In this document: piece after piece, positions 49,801 through 56,860 of the stretch | Numbering within the stretch: the stretch's first letter is position 1 | Layout: every line of letters begins with the position of its first letter | Source: Pomphorhynchus laevis | Lineage: Eukaryota > Acanthocephala > Palaeacanthocephala > Echinorhynchida > Pomphorhynchidae | Direction: 5' to 3' | Length of the DNA stretch: 64,000 nucleotides | Assembly (NCBI GenBank): GCA_012934845.2 | Contig: WNNJ02002388.1 | Coordinates: forward strand, 1-64,000 | Position numbers and translations under genes: made by a program | Notes under the pieces: generated by a model | The model's input: the letters and a program-made list of their open reading frames with translations, nothing else | What the model was told of the DNA's origin: nothing | Databases searched by the model: none

Positions 49801-50507
49801 GGTTACAATAAGAGATTGTAACCTAATGATTAGATGATGTAACCTAATGATCCTTAAAGATTAGATTACATATCAAATTTAATACTGATATTGATTTGTC
49901 CGAATTATTGCCGACTCAGTACATATCACATAACTTAATTTAACCCAAACAGCAAATAGACATAAAATGTTGCATTATTTTGCTTTGGTAATTTGAATTT
50001 GTAGTTGTAGACTTACTGGCTTCGACGGACAACTTGCAAGCTTCAATAGATTGATTATAATATGTGTTATATTCTTCCATTATAGATTCTGCAGTTTGAA
50101 TCTGCTTTTCTTTTTCTGATATATATTTATCCACATTGCGCATTATAGCAGCGATTTGTTGAACGTCCCTTTGGCACTCATATAACTCAAGTCCAACACC
50201 TTCTTTCTCTTTCAATACGTGCTAAATTAGACCAGAATTTTGAAAATTTTTGGGTCACATAAATTAAATCGTACATTCAATTCTTGTTTAGCTGTAATAA
50301 GACAGGCTCTGACTTCTTCTATCTTCTGCTTTAATATTTTATTAAGACGACTTTGAATTTGATTAAAGGCCGGATCCTCTGAACTGAAACATTTTGAAAT
50401 TTCAGCAAGTTCATCATCTAAATTTCAATAATTCTTCTATACTTTTATCATTTATATCACAAATCGATACCTTCAGTTTTTTCTTGTGGATCTTCCCATT
50501 GTGATTC
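19411..50507 (-). CDS. Large coiled-coil gene, CCDC40-like N-terminal region
   Basis: Fourteen minus-strand exons with GT/AG borders read mostly in phase: 50,507-50,471; 50,417-50,275; 50,221-50,017; 47,700-47,549; 42,972-42,854; 39,278-39,119; 38,770-38,527; 35,547-35,368; 34,806-34,561; 31,285-31,072; 31,018-30,849; 30,038-29,947; 26,544-26,427; 21,529-21,368; 19,809-19,411. That list includes the terminal exon as a fifteenth piece. The product is nearly all alpha-helical coiled coil. The section EDPAF...LNKILKQKIE...LYECQRDVQQI resembles the conserved start of CCDC40 (DPDHP, then LYEVQQ), a ruler protein of motile cilia. Later exons do not clearly match CCDC40, so assignment stays at axonemal-type coiled coil. 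An exon is missing between 47.5 and 43.0 kb, where phases disagree. Introns are packed with LINEs, PLEs and MITEs. Confidence 0.7.
19870..20215. other. AT-rich low-complexity intron DNA
   Basis: Almost pure A/T with TATTTAAT-type runs. Part of the last intron of the coiled-coil gene. Nothing else seen. Confidence 0.6.
20216..21133 (-). repeat. 0.92-kb dispersed repeat R1, copy 2 (inverted)
   Basis: Reverse complement of 6,065-6,983 with very few differences. The left border is at GATCAATAAACACAAATTT and the right border at AAGCAATTAATTTTTTGTTT. It sits in the last intron of the coiled-coil gene. Confidence 0.75.
21368..21529 (-). CDS. Exon of the coiled-coil gene (54 codons)
   Basis: GAGTTTAG acceptor, ATG|GTAGGG donor, phase 0 at both ends. 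It encodes HKLRLLRSVKESK... EYNLELEKQLSNMRSKSGK, a charged helix. It joins in frame to the terminal exon (IIM then VQKK). Confidence 0.7.
21535..22870. other. Intron DNA, no gene seen
   Basis: AT-rich intron sequence. A short repeat of CAATACGTTTGTATTGA words lies near 22,360-22,430. No RNA gene or coding exon was recognised. Confidence 0.5.
22877..23035. repeat. Three tandem 56-bp units
   Basis: GATCTCAATTTCTNAAATTGAT, then ATCAATCAAAAGTCAATC, repeated with starts at 22,877, 22,933 and 22,989. Each unit contains a palindrome around CAATTTCTNAAATTG. Confidence 0.8.
23952..24085 (+). other. GC-richer insert with cysteine-rich frame
   Basis: A 130-bp block of non-PLE sequence sits between two copies of the RT motif A fragment. 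One plus-strand frame is open across it and includes RPRTFWTVYKQLHYGKGEP followed by RCCICNGATDACKGCSCK. The CxC/CxxC spacing suggests a metal-binding knuckle, such as a transposase or nuclease tail. No family was recognised. It may be filler DNA captured on insertion. Confidence 0.4.
24615..25031 (-). CDS. PLE RT fragment with YIDD motif
   Basis: A 138-codon open piece starting MKYMFRYIDDICVFNSNN and continuing through LRIATICNDIGFLQNHLN, parallel to 16,052-16,450 of the main element. The end loses similarity. It is a pseudogene fragment inside an intron of the coiled-coil gene. Confidence 0.8.
   Translation of the reverse strand: MKYMFRYIDDICVFNSNNFYSISEHIYPESLILNKTNINDKEGGYLDMNIKLTLTKTTINLYRKDDIFKFTRNIFLHEHSCIPYNIKYNTLNNEILRIATICNDIGFLQNHLNNLIDTYFKLGYCKNNININIWIKLN
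25265..26420. other. AT-rich intron DNA, no gene seen
   Basis: Very AT-rich, with repeated AAATAATTTA and TATTTATATTA-type runs. A small palindrome around AAAACGTCTTTAATATAAAATATTAAAGACGTT lies near 25,509. No exon recognised. Confidence 0.5.
26427..26544 (-). CDS. Exon of the coiled-coil gene (39 codons)
   Basis: The acceptor CTTAAG follows a pyrimidine-rich tract, and the donor is AAT|GTAAAA. It enters with one base of a split arginine codon and leaves in phase 0. It encodes NEVAVWKDKDKYIVG and FGSEIKSLEDLLKQLN. The composition is clearly coding in AT-rich surroundings. Confidence 0.65.
26800..29440 (+). mobile_element. Broken Jockey-like LINE, copy L1
   Basis: Plus-strand LINE remnant in an intron of the coiled-coil gene. 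The endonuclease motif LLGDFN is at 27,456-27,473, followed by the HKPPSPTFH stretch of APE-type Jockey endonucleases. RT parts follow: ALLDSSAAFDRI at 28,511-28,546 and IYADDTT at 28,672-28,692 (YADD catalytic box). The end near 29,210 reads RRAAHWCMLEGYDHP. Many frame breaks show it is old. Its composition is less AT-rich than its host intron. No poly-A tail or target duplication was resolved. Confidence 0.75.
29947..30038 (-). CDS. Exon of the coiled-coil gene (30 codons)
   Basis: Acceptor ATTTTTAG|GAACGC, donor AGCAG|GTACAA. It encodes ERLEYILKTRQSEWKLEQEL and ends two bases into an arginine codon completed by the exon at 26,544. Confidence 0.65.
30606..30641. repeat. Perfect 16-bp hairpin, 4-nt loop
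   Basis: AATGATAAAGTAGTTT, TGTT, then exact reverse complement. Located in the intron between the exons at 30.0 and 30.9 kb. Confidence 0.75.
30849..31018 (-). CDS. Exon of the coiled-coil gene (56 codons)
   Basis: Acceptor CATTTAG, donor ATG|GTAAAT. A split aspartate codon joins it to the exon ending at 31,072. It encodes MIRQEDIKLRDFEKSIENYH and KQILDHQTEIRRSIENRED, a regular heptad-like helix. Confidence 0.7.
31072..31285 (-). CDS. Exon of the coiled-coil gene (71 codons)
   Basis: Acceptor TATTTAAG, donor AAAG|GTACAA. It encodes IKCDEIATVLEFNEDLLKS and SIELKQKLVLLRNEREKLAA. It is helical with high Lys/Glu/Leu content, phase 0 in and phase 1 out. Confidence 0.7.
32230..33034 (+). repeat. 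Four tandem 207-bp units inside a PLE
   Basis: Unit starts at 32,230, 32,437, 32,644 and 32,851; the fourth stops about 23 bp short. Each unit encodes QSITFLDVLVRRENKIIGK and VYRKQNIT, the FLDV...YRK segment that follows the RT catalytic box in PLEs. Units 2 and 3 are identical or nearly so and unit 4 differs at a few sites. Each junction carries AATGGTTTAATCAT and its reverse complement, forming a stem. Confidence 0.9.
33292..33627 (+). CDS. GIY-YIG endonuclease remnant of canonical PLE
   Basis: A 111-codon frame. YQIKCKKCDAIYV at about residues 32-44 is the CxxC plus GIY start, with the second motif read as YVC instead of YIG. RPLHLRIKQH supplies the conserved Arg helix, and HSINKRHHIEFDNVRVLAKE the second half. 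The changed glycine suggests loss of activity. Confidence 0.72.
   Translation: MSSSPTIYCPPSKCLTFVFKQKPITQRTLDVVYQIKCKKCDAIYVCKIKRPLHLRIKQHCDVIRKGDMSSAILNHSINKRHHIEFDNVRVLAKEPNYYMDLILEFTHINDR
34120..34359 (+). mobile_element. Terminal-repeat remnant of a Naiad-like PLE
   Basis: Diverged match to the 13,141/16,776 terminal repeats, from ATAGCATAGCAG to GTAGACTCAGTTATCTGATTT, preceded by GGGTCGAGGAATAGG (34,090 on). No Naiad coding sequence is attached, so it is a solo end. Confidence 0.7.
34395..34535. repeat. Short tandem copies of an ATACGCCAAATGAAA word
   Basis: TATACGCCAAATGAAA, with GACTTGCAAAA or ATTCGTGCT around it, occurs three times in 130 bp, immediately downstream of the PLE end remnant and just before the exon at 34,561. 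Confidence 0.65.
34561..34806 (-). CDS. Exon of the coiled-coil gene (82 codons)
   Basis: Acceptor TTTTATTATAG, donor CAGCAG|GTACTT, phase 0 at both ends. It encodes KQHYEDVIAEIENIQIDK, MRSLQKREKELNEIYTNKE and QSEYDTMREELNLAIEK, a strong coiled coil. Confidence 0.75.
35368..35547 (-). CDS. Exon of the coiled-coil gene (60 codons)
   Basis: Acceptor TGTATTTTAG, donor TCG|GTAATA, phase 0 at both ends. It encodes VCTEVTDGYTRMKNDLVST and KTLAKLNKILQNLEENSK. Joins in frame to the exon at 34,806. Confidence 0.72.
35560..37450. other. Intron DNA, no gene seen
   Basis: AT-rich intron. A direct duplication of about 90 bp (GAGAGCAAT[C/T]AAACATCAAA... block) lies at about 36,581-36,665 and 36,671-36,770. 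No exon recognised. Confidence 0.5.
37453..37718. repeat. MITE family M1, two-armed copy
   Basis: The left arm (ATTATTGATAAATAATTATTGGAGCTGG..., GATATTTCGCTAAC) and right arm (TTAGCGAAATATCAAAAATAAT...CCAATAATTATTTATC) are inverted copies around an AT-rich centre. It has no coding capacity. Confidence 0.8.
37818..37920 (-). repeat. MITE family M1, single arm
   Basis: Carries GTTAGCGAAATATCAAAAA, GATTCAGCTTCAATAATTA and TTATCAATAATGGATCATTATC. Right arm only; lies 100 bp after the two-armed copy. Confidence 0.75.
38527..38770 (-). CDS. Exon of the coiled-coil gene (81 codons)
   Basis: The acceptor is TGCGTTAG and the donor AAG|GTCGTG is weaker than usual. It encodes SIDKDISLKSAEYANSQRL, DINGLDRELDLISHSID and NIIMAKEKLTTLSNSKKQ. 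A split lysine codon joins it to the exon ending at 39,119. Confidence 0.72.
39119..39278 (-). CDS. Exon of the coiled-coil gene (53 codons)
   Basis: Acceptor CTAAATAG, donor CAAAA|GTAAGT (close to consensus). It encodes DYENSFNHDSAKVRAQNDF and EVKRAYKMHEMSLNSLYERI. Enters on a split aspartate codon. Confidence 0.72.
39640..39725. repeat. TATATG microsatellite
   Basis: Alternating GTATATATGTAATATATGTATACATATAT words for about 85 bp in an intron. Confidence 0.7.
40080..42130 (+). mobile_element. Broken Jockey/CR1-like LINE, copy L2
   Basis: Plus-strand remnant. An endonuclease start is seen at about 40,255-40,440 (FNNKIEGIKYLLSL, HVIVLTETLS, GRGELLHFHN). An RT N-terminal stretch follows near 40,850-40,960 (TGIDGIAIEQFK, LTKFSIKYYLDALFIP). 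The RT end lies near 41,240-41,370 (SKAINFVVV, ELIEFINWYKYLDVILTS, the KYLGV motif region). Strongly decayed; sits between two exons of the coiled-coil gene. Confidence 0.7.
42135..42850. other. AT-rich intron DNA
   Basis: ATATATAATA-type low-complexity runs at 42,130-42,250, then plain AT-rich intron. No feature recognised. Confidence 0.5.
42854..42972 (-). CDS. Exon of the coiled-coil gene (39 codons)
   Basis: Acceptor AATTACAAG, donor CAAG|GTAAAG. It encodes GTLIEKLQTFKCKFKSLI and MEELEGINIATAEYHLLM. The entry phase (two bases needed) does not fit the exon at 47,549, implying an unseen exon in the LINE-filled gap. Confidence 0.62.
43000..43535. other. Low-complexity A/T intron DNA
   Basis: Almost only A and T, with repeated TAATATTAATATTTTG-type runs and palindromic AT words. 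No gene. Confidence 0.6.
43878..44285 (+). pseudogene. LINE L3 ORF1-like region
   Basis: A 135-codon open frame begins MVNSLSTKLFFCGFCCER and has a polar, low-complexity remainder. The order before the endonuclease suggests ORF1 (RNA-binding protein), but no CCHC knuckle or esterase motif is clear. Confidence 0.4.
44600..45370 (+). pseudogene. LINE L3 APE endonuclease region
   Basis: Open pieces at 44,600-44,923, 44,820-45,059 and 45,113-45,370 carry GVVIYM, LGVFYRSPNS, LIFGDFNIPN and GSSDHEVL. These are the substrate-binding and catalytic stretches of AP-endonuclease-like LINE nucleases, split by frame changes. Confidence 0.75.
44655..44702. repeat. Perfect 23-bp palindrome, 2-nt loop, within L3
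   Basis: The arm CAACACCGCCATCACGACGTCCT (first 20 bases CAACACCGCCATCACGACGT), then GA, then the exact reverse complement. The right arm encodes RRDGGVV of the endonuclease, so it is the native strand. The left arm is an inverted copy placed directly in front. Confidence 0.9.
45880..46668 (+). pseudogene. LINE L3 reverse transcriptase region
   Basis: Clear RT: PNNYRPINLTS, QHGFRKGRSCLTN, DFSRPFERV (motif A, with FDFS), WVSNFLSDRQF, AYADD (motif C), LLINVSKCAHMRFGR and VRDLGI. This is the Jockey/CR1 superfamily style. One frame shift and a few stops interrupt it. Confidence 0.8.
47549..47700 (-). CDS. Exon of the coiled-coil gene (50 codons)
   Basis: The acceptor is ATATTAAG, and the donor is ATG|GTACGG or, six bases on, CGG|GTATAT. 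It encodes IPAKWYEERQLLESLKISK and SIELERTKKMLKDLIKQHEE. The entry phase fits the exon at 50,017. Confidence 0.68.
47710..48765. other. No gene seen
   Basis: Mixed-composition intron sequence; 48,180-48,380 and 48,590-48,640 are less AT-rich (GACGCGCTCGGTAGCATC). The latter may be the end of the PLE fragment that follows. A run of AAATAACAA-type A-rich sequence lies at 48,640-48,730. Confidence 0.4.
48770..49030 (-). mobile_element. Canonical PLE GIY-YIG fragment
   Basis: Minus-strand translation gives VDHCINNDHIIDFDGTTIL and SKEYGIFKLKILEAFVLKN, the C-terminal half of a PLE GIY-YIG domain, parallel to LNHSINKRHHIEFDNVRVL at 33.5 kb. Broken by stops. It belongs to the endonuclease-last PLE type. 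Confidence 0.6.
49060..49935. other. No gene seen
   Basis: AT-rich intron DNA with a small tandem GATTAGAT/GTAACCTAATGAT run near 49,800-49,870. No exon recognised. Confidence 0.45.
50017..50221 (-). CDS. Exon of the coiled-coil gene, CCDC40-like (68 codons)
   Basis: Acceptor TCTAATTTAG, donor GCCA|GTAAGT. It encodes HVLKEKEGVGLELYECQRD and SEKEKQIQTAESIMEEYN. The ELGVNLYEVQ-type motif (here VGLELYECQ) is the strongest link to CCDC40. Confidence 0.75.
50275..50417 (-). CDS. Exon of the coiled-coil gene, CCDC40-like (48 codons)
   Basis: Acceptor GAAATTTAG, donor TTGAAT|GTACGA. It encodes DDELAEISKCFSSEDPAF and QIQSRLNKILKQKIEEV. The DPxF...Q..LNK.L..KIE pattern parallels the start of the CCDC40 core. 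Confidence 0.75.
50471..50507 (-). CDS. Short upstream exon of the coiled-coil gene
   Basis: A 37-bp exon between TTTTAACTAG and GAAG|GTATCG encodes ESQWEDPQEKTE, followed by a 53-bp intron. An acidic, disordered-looking segment just before the core is expected for CCDC40-type proteins. Exons further 5' were not identified. Confidence 0.55.
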
Positions 50508-50514
50508 CTAGTTA

Positions 50515-51070
50515 AAAATACTCATTGAATGTAAAATAATTTTATCATTTTATATCAACACATTTTTGAAAACTTCATATCGCTTAGTTATTAAAACTTG
50601 CAAACAATATGATTAATTAGTTAATTCTCTGGATTAAATTCACTTTATTAGTTGAAATATTTAAAAATTTTATATATGTCAAATAAAATAGATCTTTGAT
50701 TTGTACATCAATGCAATTATATTTTACATTAACATTTTTATACTCATAATATTGATGTTTTGCACATTAATAAAAGCAATAGTTCAATTTTCTAAATTTA
50801 TTAAATACTAATAGGAAGTATAACCATTGTTAATATGTGCAAATTAAAAATGTTTTGATTTTGTTTGAGTTCAATTTAAACTCAATTTAACTCATTTGAT
50901 AAAACGTGGATTGTAATTGTAAATTGTAAATTATTTATAAGAGTAGAACATGTGATTCGGGAGGACCTTTTGATTTTGACTTCGGCTCAAGTGAACAAAC
51001 AACGTATCTAATTTATAATCTAATCTAATTTATATTAGATTTATAATACAAATTATATTAATTTATGTTA
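50515..51070. other. AT-rich DNA upstream of the known exons
   Basis: No promoter or further exon was recognised. AT-rich, with TTTATATTAGATTTATAATA runs near 51,010-51,060. Confidence 0.45.
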
Positions 51071-51077
51071 AAGTATA

Positions 51078-51226
51078 GTTGGAGCTGGATCAAAAATTGG
51101 GAATATTTTAATATTTCGCTAATCTCTGTTAGCCTTTCAGAAAATTAAACAGAGGTTTGACAAATATCAAAATTTTCCCATTTTTAATTCATCTCCAATT
51201 ATTCTTTATCAATAATGGATCATTTA
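51078..51226. repeat. MITE family M1, compact two-armed copy
   Basis: TTGGAGCTGGATCAAAAA, TATTTCGCTAATCTCTGTTAG, then the inverted arm ending CCAATTATTCTTTATCAATAATGGATCA. Only about 150 bp in all. Confidence 0.78.
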
Positions 51227-51418
51227 CTATGTATAATTAATTTATAAATAGTCATTTTACGTATTATCTAGTTATCTAAATGCGAGTATAAATACTTGTA
51301 CAATCAATGAACATTGACGTCTAGAGAACATCAAGCTATGTATGTGTTAAACAAAATATTAACGCTTAACATTAGTTACTTTAGTTCGTTGTAATAAATA
51401 TAGTAGCTTGTCAATGAA

Positions 51419-51459
51419 AATTCCAAAGCGGACGCATCAAAAGCGTCCGCTTTGGAATT
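51419..51459. repeat. Perfect 17-bp hairpin, 7-nt loop, GC-rich arms
   Basis: AATTCCAAAGCGGACGC, ATCAAAA, exact reverse complement. A third partial copy, AAAGCGGACGCTTTT, follows at 51,460-51,476, so the motif is reiterated. Confidence 0.82.
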
Positions 51460-51479
51460 AAAAGCGGACGCTTTTAATT

Positions 51480-52900
51480 AAAAGGGCCACTATTACCTTG
51501 CATCGATATATCGAAATATACATAAATATATTATAATATAATATGATATGATATGATAATATAATATATGATAATATAACATAATATGAAATATATTTAA
51601 ACACGTATTAAGCATGATGTTTTATTTCCGATTTATACTTTCACCAGCTATTATTTGACTAGAAAATTATTTAAACTTCCAACTATTAATTAACTTGAAA
51701 ATAATTTAAACTTCCAATTATATTTAGACTAAAAACCTATTTAAACTTCCAATTAGATTCAATTTTTACACTTTCAGTTAGGTAAAGTTTCACATACTGT
51801 ATTTACTGTTGGTAGTTCAGATAATTTCCAAAATTTCTTAAATCGAAAATTTTGCCATATGTGAAAAATGTTTTTTACCCATATCATTTTATGAAAAATA
51901 ATGAGGGACGCGCCAGCTTATGCCGTATTTAATAATAAGTATTTACAGTTTAACGATAAAGGACAAACTATTCAATTATTTTTTCTAATGATATTCGTAG
52001 GGTTGAAATAGAATATGTTTGACACAAAATATCCGATATTTTCAAATAATGCTTATTTAAATTTTTATTTAAATTCAAATAAAATTGCTGTTTATGATAA
52101 TGATTTAGTTAGGGAGCAAATAAAGAAGAACGGAAGAATCATCGACAATTTTTTGTTTAAAAAAATTTTAAAAATTATAACGAGATAAAATTAAAAATCA
52201 AAATCATGGTACACATCATTGCTTATCGTAACTTCAGTTCTTTTATGATAAATAGTATATTTTACAATCGCAAAAATGTCATAAGTCATTAAATAGCGCA
52301 AATTGCAACTATTTATATATAAATTTCCAAACGCCTTCAAAAATACTTGTCCATAAACTGTGAAAATGCAGATCAAAATAAACTTTTCATATGGAAATAT
52401 TTTAAAATGTTATTTGAATATAAAAACGTACAGCGTAACAAAAAAAAACCAAAAATTAACATACAACTATATATTTTATAGTAAATCAAAATCCCTGATT
52501 CGATTTAGTCTTATTGTTAACTATGATTTTAGCATATTTAAAGTAAAACTTTTTCTACCTTTACAGCAAAAATAGTATTTTTAACTCTTTTGATTTGATT
52601 ACAAATTGAATGAATAGAATACATCGCATTCAAATTTCATTTAAATGTATTAATAAATGATATGAACCAACAATTAAAATAAAAATTGTAAAAAGTTTAA
52701 TTACGAAAAGCTTAGTTAATAAAATATCAAGCGATCGAATAAATAATAAATAATTATTATTTAATAATAATTAAATAATTAATTATTAATTAATTAATAA
52801 TAGAGGTTAATGATCGGATAAATAATTGAGGTTATCAGGAAGATATATTATCAGATTCCGACCCATATTTTTCAACAGAACATATCAGTGAGGCCAAATA
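51480..52900. other. No gene seen
   Basis: AT-rich. Repeats of TAATATGATATGATAT (51,530-51,590) and of TTTAAACTTCCAATTA (51,668-51,760) are visible. No coding frame recognised. Confidence 0.5.
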
Positions 52901-52904
52901 TATT

Positions 52905-53735
52905 CTGAAGATACATTTCCTCTGATGAAATTTGGTTCTCTAGCGTAAATACTAGTGTTAAATACACATATCTTTAATATATAGATATGCGTTGTATTTA
53001 GATTTTGATTAATTAAAATACTTGAGGATTCTATTAATTCGTTATATTCATATATTTATTTGATAGTTTAATATTTGTTAGATAGGCGTTATGGTTATTA
53101 TAACATATATATGTATATCTTTTTTCGAATATAAGATCAATTAATTTTACTAACGCTTCTTTAATATCAACTAAATCTAGATTTGTATAAAGCGTACTAA
53201 AATCGTATGTATTTATATTTTGAAAATTTATTCCTTTTGTCTGTTCTAAAAATTCTTTTGTAGAATTAATACTGAAATAGTGTTTTATACCAGTATTAAT
53301 TTCGATTACCTTGCAATATTTTTTAAAGTGTGCTTTAATTACTTTAAGCATTTTATTCATATAGACAGAAAATGGTTTTAATGTACGTTTAAACGCACTA
53401 CATATGAACCTATGTTTTATGGATTTTTATGTAATTTTGGATTCCAATATAATATTGGTATAGTTTTATTATCTAATTCAACCTTTATACCCTTTTTATC
53501 CATTATAGAACAGTGAGTTGTAATAATTGTTTCTAAACTAAAATCACTACGCTGATATGTTGGATTTTCATTTAAATCATTATAATTAACTTCTTTCATT
53601 AGTATATCATAATAAAACTTTTTGTGTATGAAGACAAAGTTATTACCAGCTTTATTAATAGTTGTTATTATATATTTATCCTTTAATTTGGCAAGTTCTT
53701 TTAGTATTTTATTCATTTAAACTGGAAGAGATTTT
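52905..53735 (-). mobile_element. Naiad-like PLE RT fragment
   Basis: Minus-strand open pieces at 53,417-53,716 (ELAKLKDKYIITTINKAGNN, PILYWNPKLHKNP) and 53,034-53,360 (IKHYFSINSTKEFLEQ, YDFSTLYTNLDLV) parallel 15,190-15,840 of the main element. The CTCTGATGAAATTT word near 52,920 matches that family's 3' untranslated part, so an internal section from motif B onward is lost. Confidence 0.8.
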
Positions 53736-53739
53736 AATG

Positions 53740-54285
53740 TAGATTAATATTACATAAACGTTTAAGAAAAATTTATAAAATAAAATTGGCCAACATAAGT
53801 ATAACATAAAAGGGAGTAAGATGTTGGGAGTTATATCACATCATTTACTTAAGAAGGTCACTTGATAAAGTTTCTATTCTATCATATTGCGTGTCACGTG
53901 TTATACAGGAGGTTTATTTTATAGAAAGGATAATATTATACCAAATATTTTTGAACGTTATTGCATAGCTAAAATAAATTCATAAATTGGATCAGGTAAA
54001 CATTGTCTATAGAGCAACTTTCTATATTGGATTAAAGTTTTTATTTCACCCCTTCTTGTAATATTAAAGCACACAAATTTGCATCTTCATTTAAAATGAC
54101 ATTAATGAGTTTTAATTAGTTTTTTGTTACTCTCGTGATGAAAATAAGACGAAAAACATAATGAATTCTAATAATCCGATTTCCAATTTTGATAATTTCA
54201 TTTGCTTGAATTATGGAGCAACTGTAACATAATTGTTAATGGTAATTTAAACATATTTTTTTAAACCAAAGGAATTTAATTATGA
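53740..54285. other. No gene seen
   Basis: Moderately AT-rich DNA without recognised content; it may contain decayed 5' parts of the canonical PLE that follows. Confidence 0.4.
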
Positions 54286-54289
54286 CTTG

Positions 54290-55250
54290 GTTGTTGCTAA
54301 ATCAGATACAGGTATATGTATATATGTTTTAATATTTTCCCTGACTGAGAGACATGCAGGGCAATATCACTTCATTAATTCTAATAAACAATTTAAAATT
54401 TTGACTATTTTATCAACTCGAATTATGAGGTAATTGAAGAAAATAGTAACTTTTCAATGATGATTTTAACAGCGCTATCTTGAAATCAAGGATTTCGAAA
54501 TAAAAAGAATGTAATAAAAAGGATGTAAAGGGTGTATAATCATGTAAATGATGTGCATTTATCATTGGGCAACACTATATTAAAGAATGGAAAATTTGTA
54601 AAACTGATCCTACCATTAAACGTAAATGATAAAGATAAAGTATAAGATAAAAGTAAAGTATATGTTTATGTATGTATTCCTGGCTGAGATACATGCAGGA
54701 CAATAGCACTTTATATATTCTAAAACTTGCATGGTCAAGTAATAGCTGCTCAAGTAATAAGCAAATTTCATCAACTCGAATTATGATGTAATTGAAGAAG
54801 ATAGCAGCTTTTCAATTGTGATTTAACAGCGCTATTTTGAAATCAAAGAATGAATTTTATAACTTAATTGTTGATAAATCAAATAAAGGTTTAAATTAGT
54901 GTTTATCTATACGAATGAATATTTATCATTGGGTAACACTATATTAAATAATAAATAGTCTGTAAAACTAATCAATGATCCTACTATTAAAAGTCAAATG
55001 AGTTTAATAAATTTCTCAATAGATTCTATACTAACAATAAAATTCATGATAATTGTAAAAAGTTATGCAGAGAATTCTAAGCTTATTTTCGTATATCTAT
55101 TACAAAAGATTCATAAAAATCACCATTGCTCACGTCCCATTGTTGCGTGGTATTCTACTTTTTCCTTTTAGATTATTAAATATACTGACTACTGGATTAA
55201 AAAGTAATTTTTCTGACAATAATTTCCCGTTTTTTTAAAGATGACCCTCA
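54290..55250 (+). mobile_element. Canonical PLE RT fragment, partly duplicated
   Basis: NYDLVVAKSD (about 54,280-54,310) and LIVDKSNKG (about 54,866-54,892) look like the VVADKG region of PLE RTs. LLQKIHKNHHCSRPIVAW at about 55,098-55,153 matches the conserved PKIHK...RPIVS block. The block 54,320-54,600 is repeated with divergence at 54,690-54,970 (AACAGCGCTAT, TATCATTGGG words). Heavily decayed. Confidence 0.6.
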
Positions 55251-55259
55251 TTTCTCTAA

Positions 55260-56560
55260 CTTAATTATAAATATATATTTTTAGGCAATTATTAAATAAT
55301 TCAAAAGCCAATTATTTAAGGCATTCCAAAGCCAATTATTTAATTTATTTTGTTTTTCAAATACAATTCGACAATTTCATTTAGTTATATTTTCTACAAA
55401 TTTTCATTTATCCTTTCAAGATTTTGTATTTGTTTCATTTTCTTTGTTTGATTTTGGATTTTCAGTACTAATATACTCCATTTTCCTAATATTTTACGAA
55501 TATACTGCCAGTTTCCTTTATTATGATATTTTTGTTAGATTTTAAGTTTGTTTTCTTTGATGCTTTTTTATTTTTTACAAATTTTGAGTATTTTGTATAA
55601 ATACTCAAAGAGATGATACTCAAGGAGATGATAGCAGTAGATATCGAGATATTGTAATTTTTGGAATAAAACTAATTTTTTCGATTTTTAAATCTATAAA
55701 ATTACAAGAAATAAATGGATATTTTCAAATATAAATGGATATTTAAAAAATAAATGGATGTTTTAAAAATAAATATTAATATATTTTAAAGAGTAAAAAA
55801 TGTTACGAACTATGTATCAATTATTCAGTAATTCAATTTACTGTCTAATTAGTTTGCTATTGCACTCTCTTTAACTTACAAATGGTTCAAATGCTAAAGA
55901 ATTTCCAGGTATATCATCAAATATAATTGATGCCATAATTACGATAAAAGCAATTTTCACAATAAAATAAAAACGCTAAAAAATGGCGCTAAAATTGATA
56001 ATCTAAATACCCAAATGGTATATTTGCAGCAATTACACTTTAAAATGTATTAAAATACGGATTGCATTTACTCTGGCGTTATAGAAAAGCATATTATCAT
56101 CATTTGTAAATAATTTACTTGAAATATAGAAATCTTGTTAATTTATTTCAAAAGCAATTTTTGCTAATAATAAATTCACAATCATCATTTTAGAAACAAA
56201 AAATATTGATTTTTAAATTGATTAAATCAATATGATGAAATAAAATAATTAGTTCGTCAATATTTTGACAGCAAGCATTTCATGACATAAATAACTAACG
56301 GTAAAAACCAAGCGTTTTTCTCATAAAAAACATTTTAATAAAATTATATCATTAAAATGTTATACCAAACTCACAATTATTATTTTATTGTCCTAATTAA
56401 TTTTATATATTAATAAAATAAAGATAATTATTATTTTATTGCGTATCATATTTTGAGAGTATAATAAAAAACCTTTTGTACACTCGCTCTATATTTATTT
56501 AATCATATCGTACTCGAATATATGATATAGTGATATCATATATGATATTATGATATAGTG
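55260..56560. other. AT-rich DNA, no gene seen
   Basis: T-rich section at 55,340-55,600, then AT-rich DNA with a TATGATATTATGATATAGTGAT run near 56,520-56,565. No exon or RNA gene recognised. Confidence 0.5.
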
Positions 56561-56561
56561 A

Positions 56562-56660
56562 TGAAAGAAGTTAATTATAATGATTTAACTGTAAATGCAA
56601 CATATGAGCGTAGTGATTTTAGTTTAGAAACAATTATCACAAGTCATTGTCGATATAATT
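56562..56660 (+). mobile_element. Small Naiad-like PLE RT fragment
   Basis: Encodes MKEVNYNDLTVNATYERSD and FSLETIITSHC, corresponding to 15,294-15,390 of the main element. Single short piece. Confidence 0.75.
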
Positions 56661-56860
56661 AATGTAATTTATATTTTATAAACTAAATCAAACATTCGCT
56701 TTCCAGAACAAGCATTGATATAAATTATTAACTTAAAAATGTACGACATCTAACGATTGATGATATTTTATTGAAATATAAATTTGGTTTGTTTCCCCCA
56801 ATTAAACAACGAACCAGATTAACATTAATGAAAAATTTCTATAATACGCTATAACTATTT

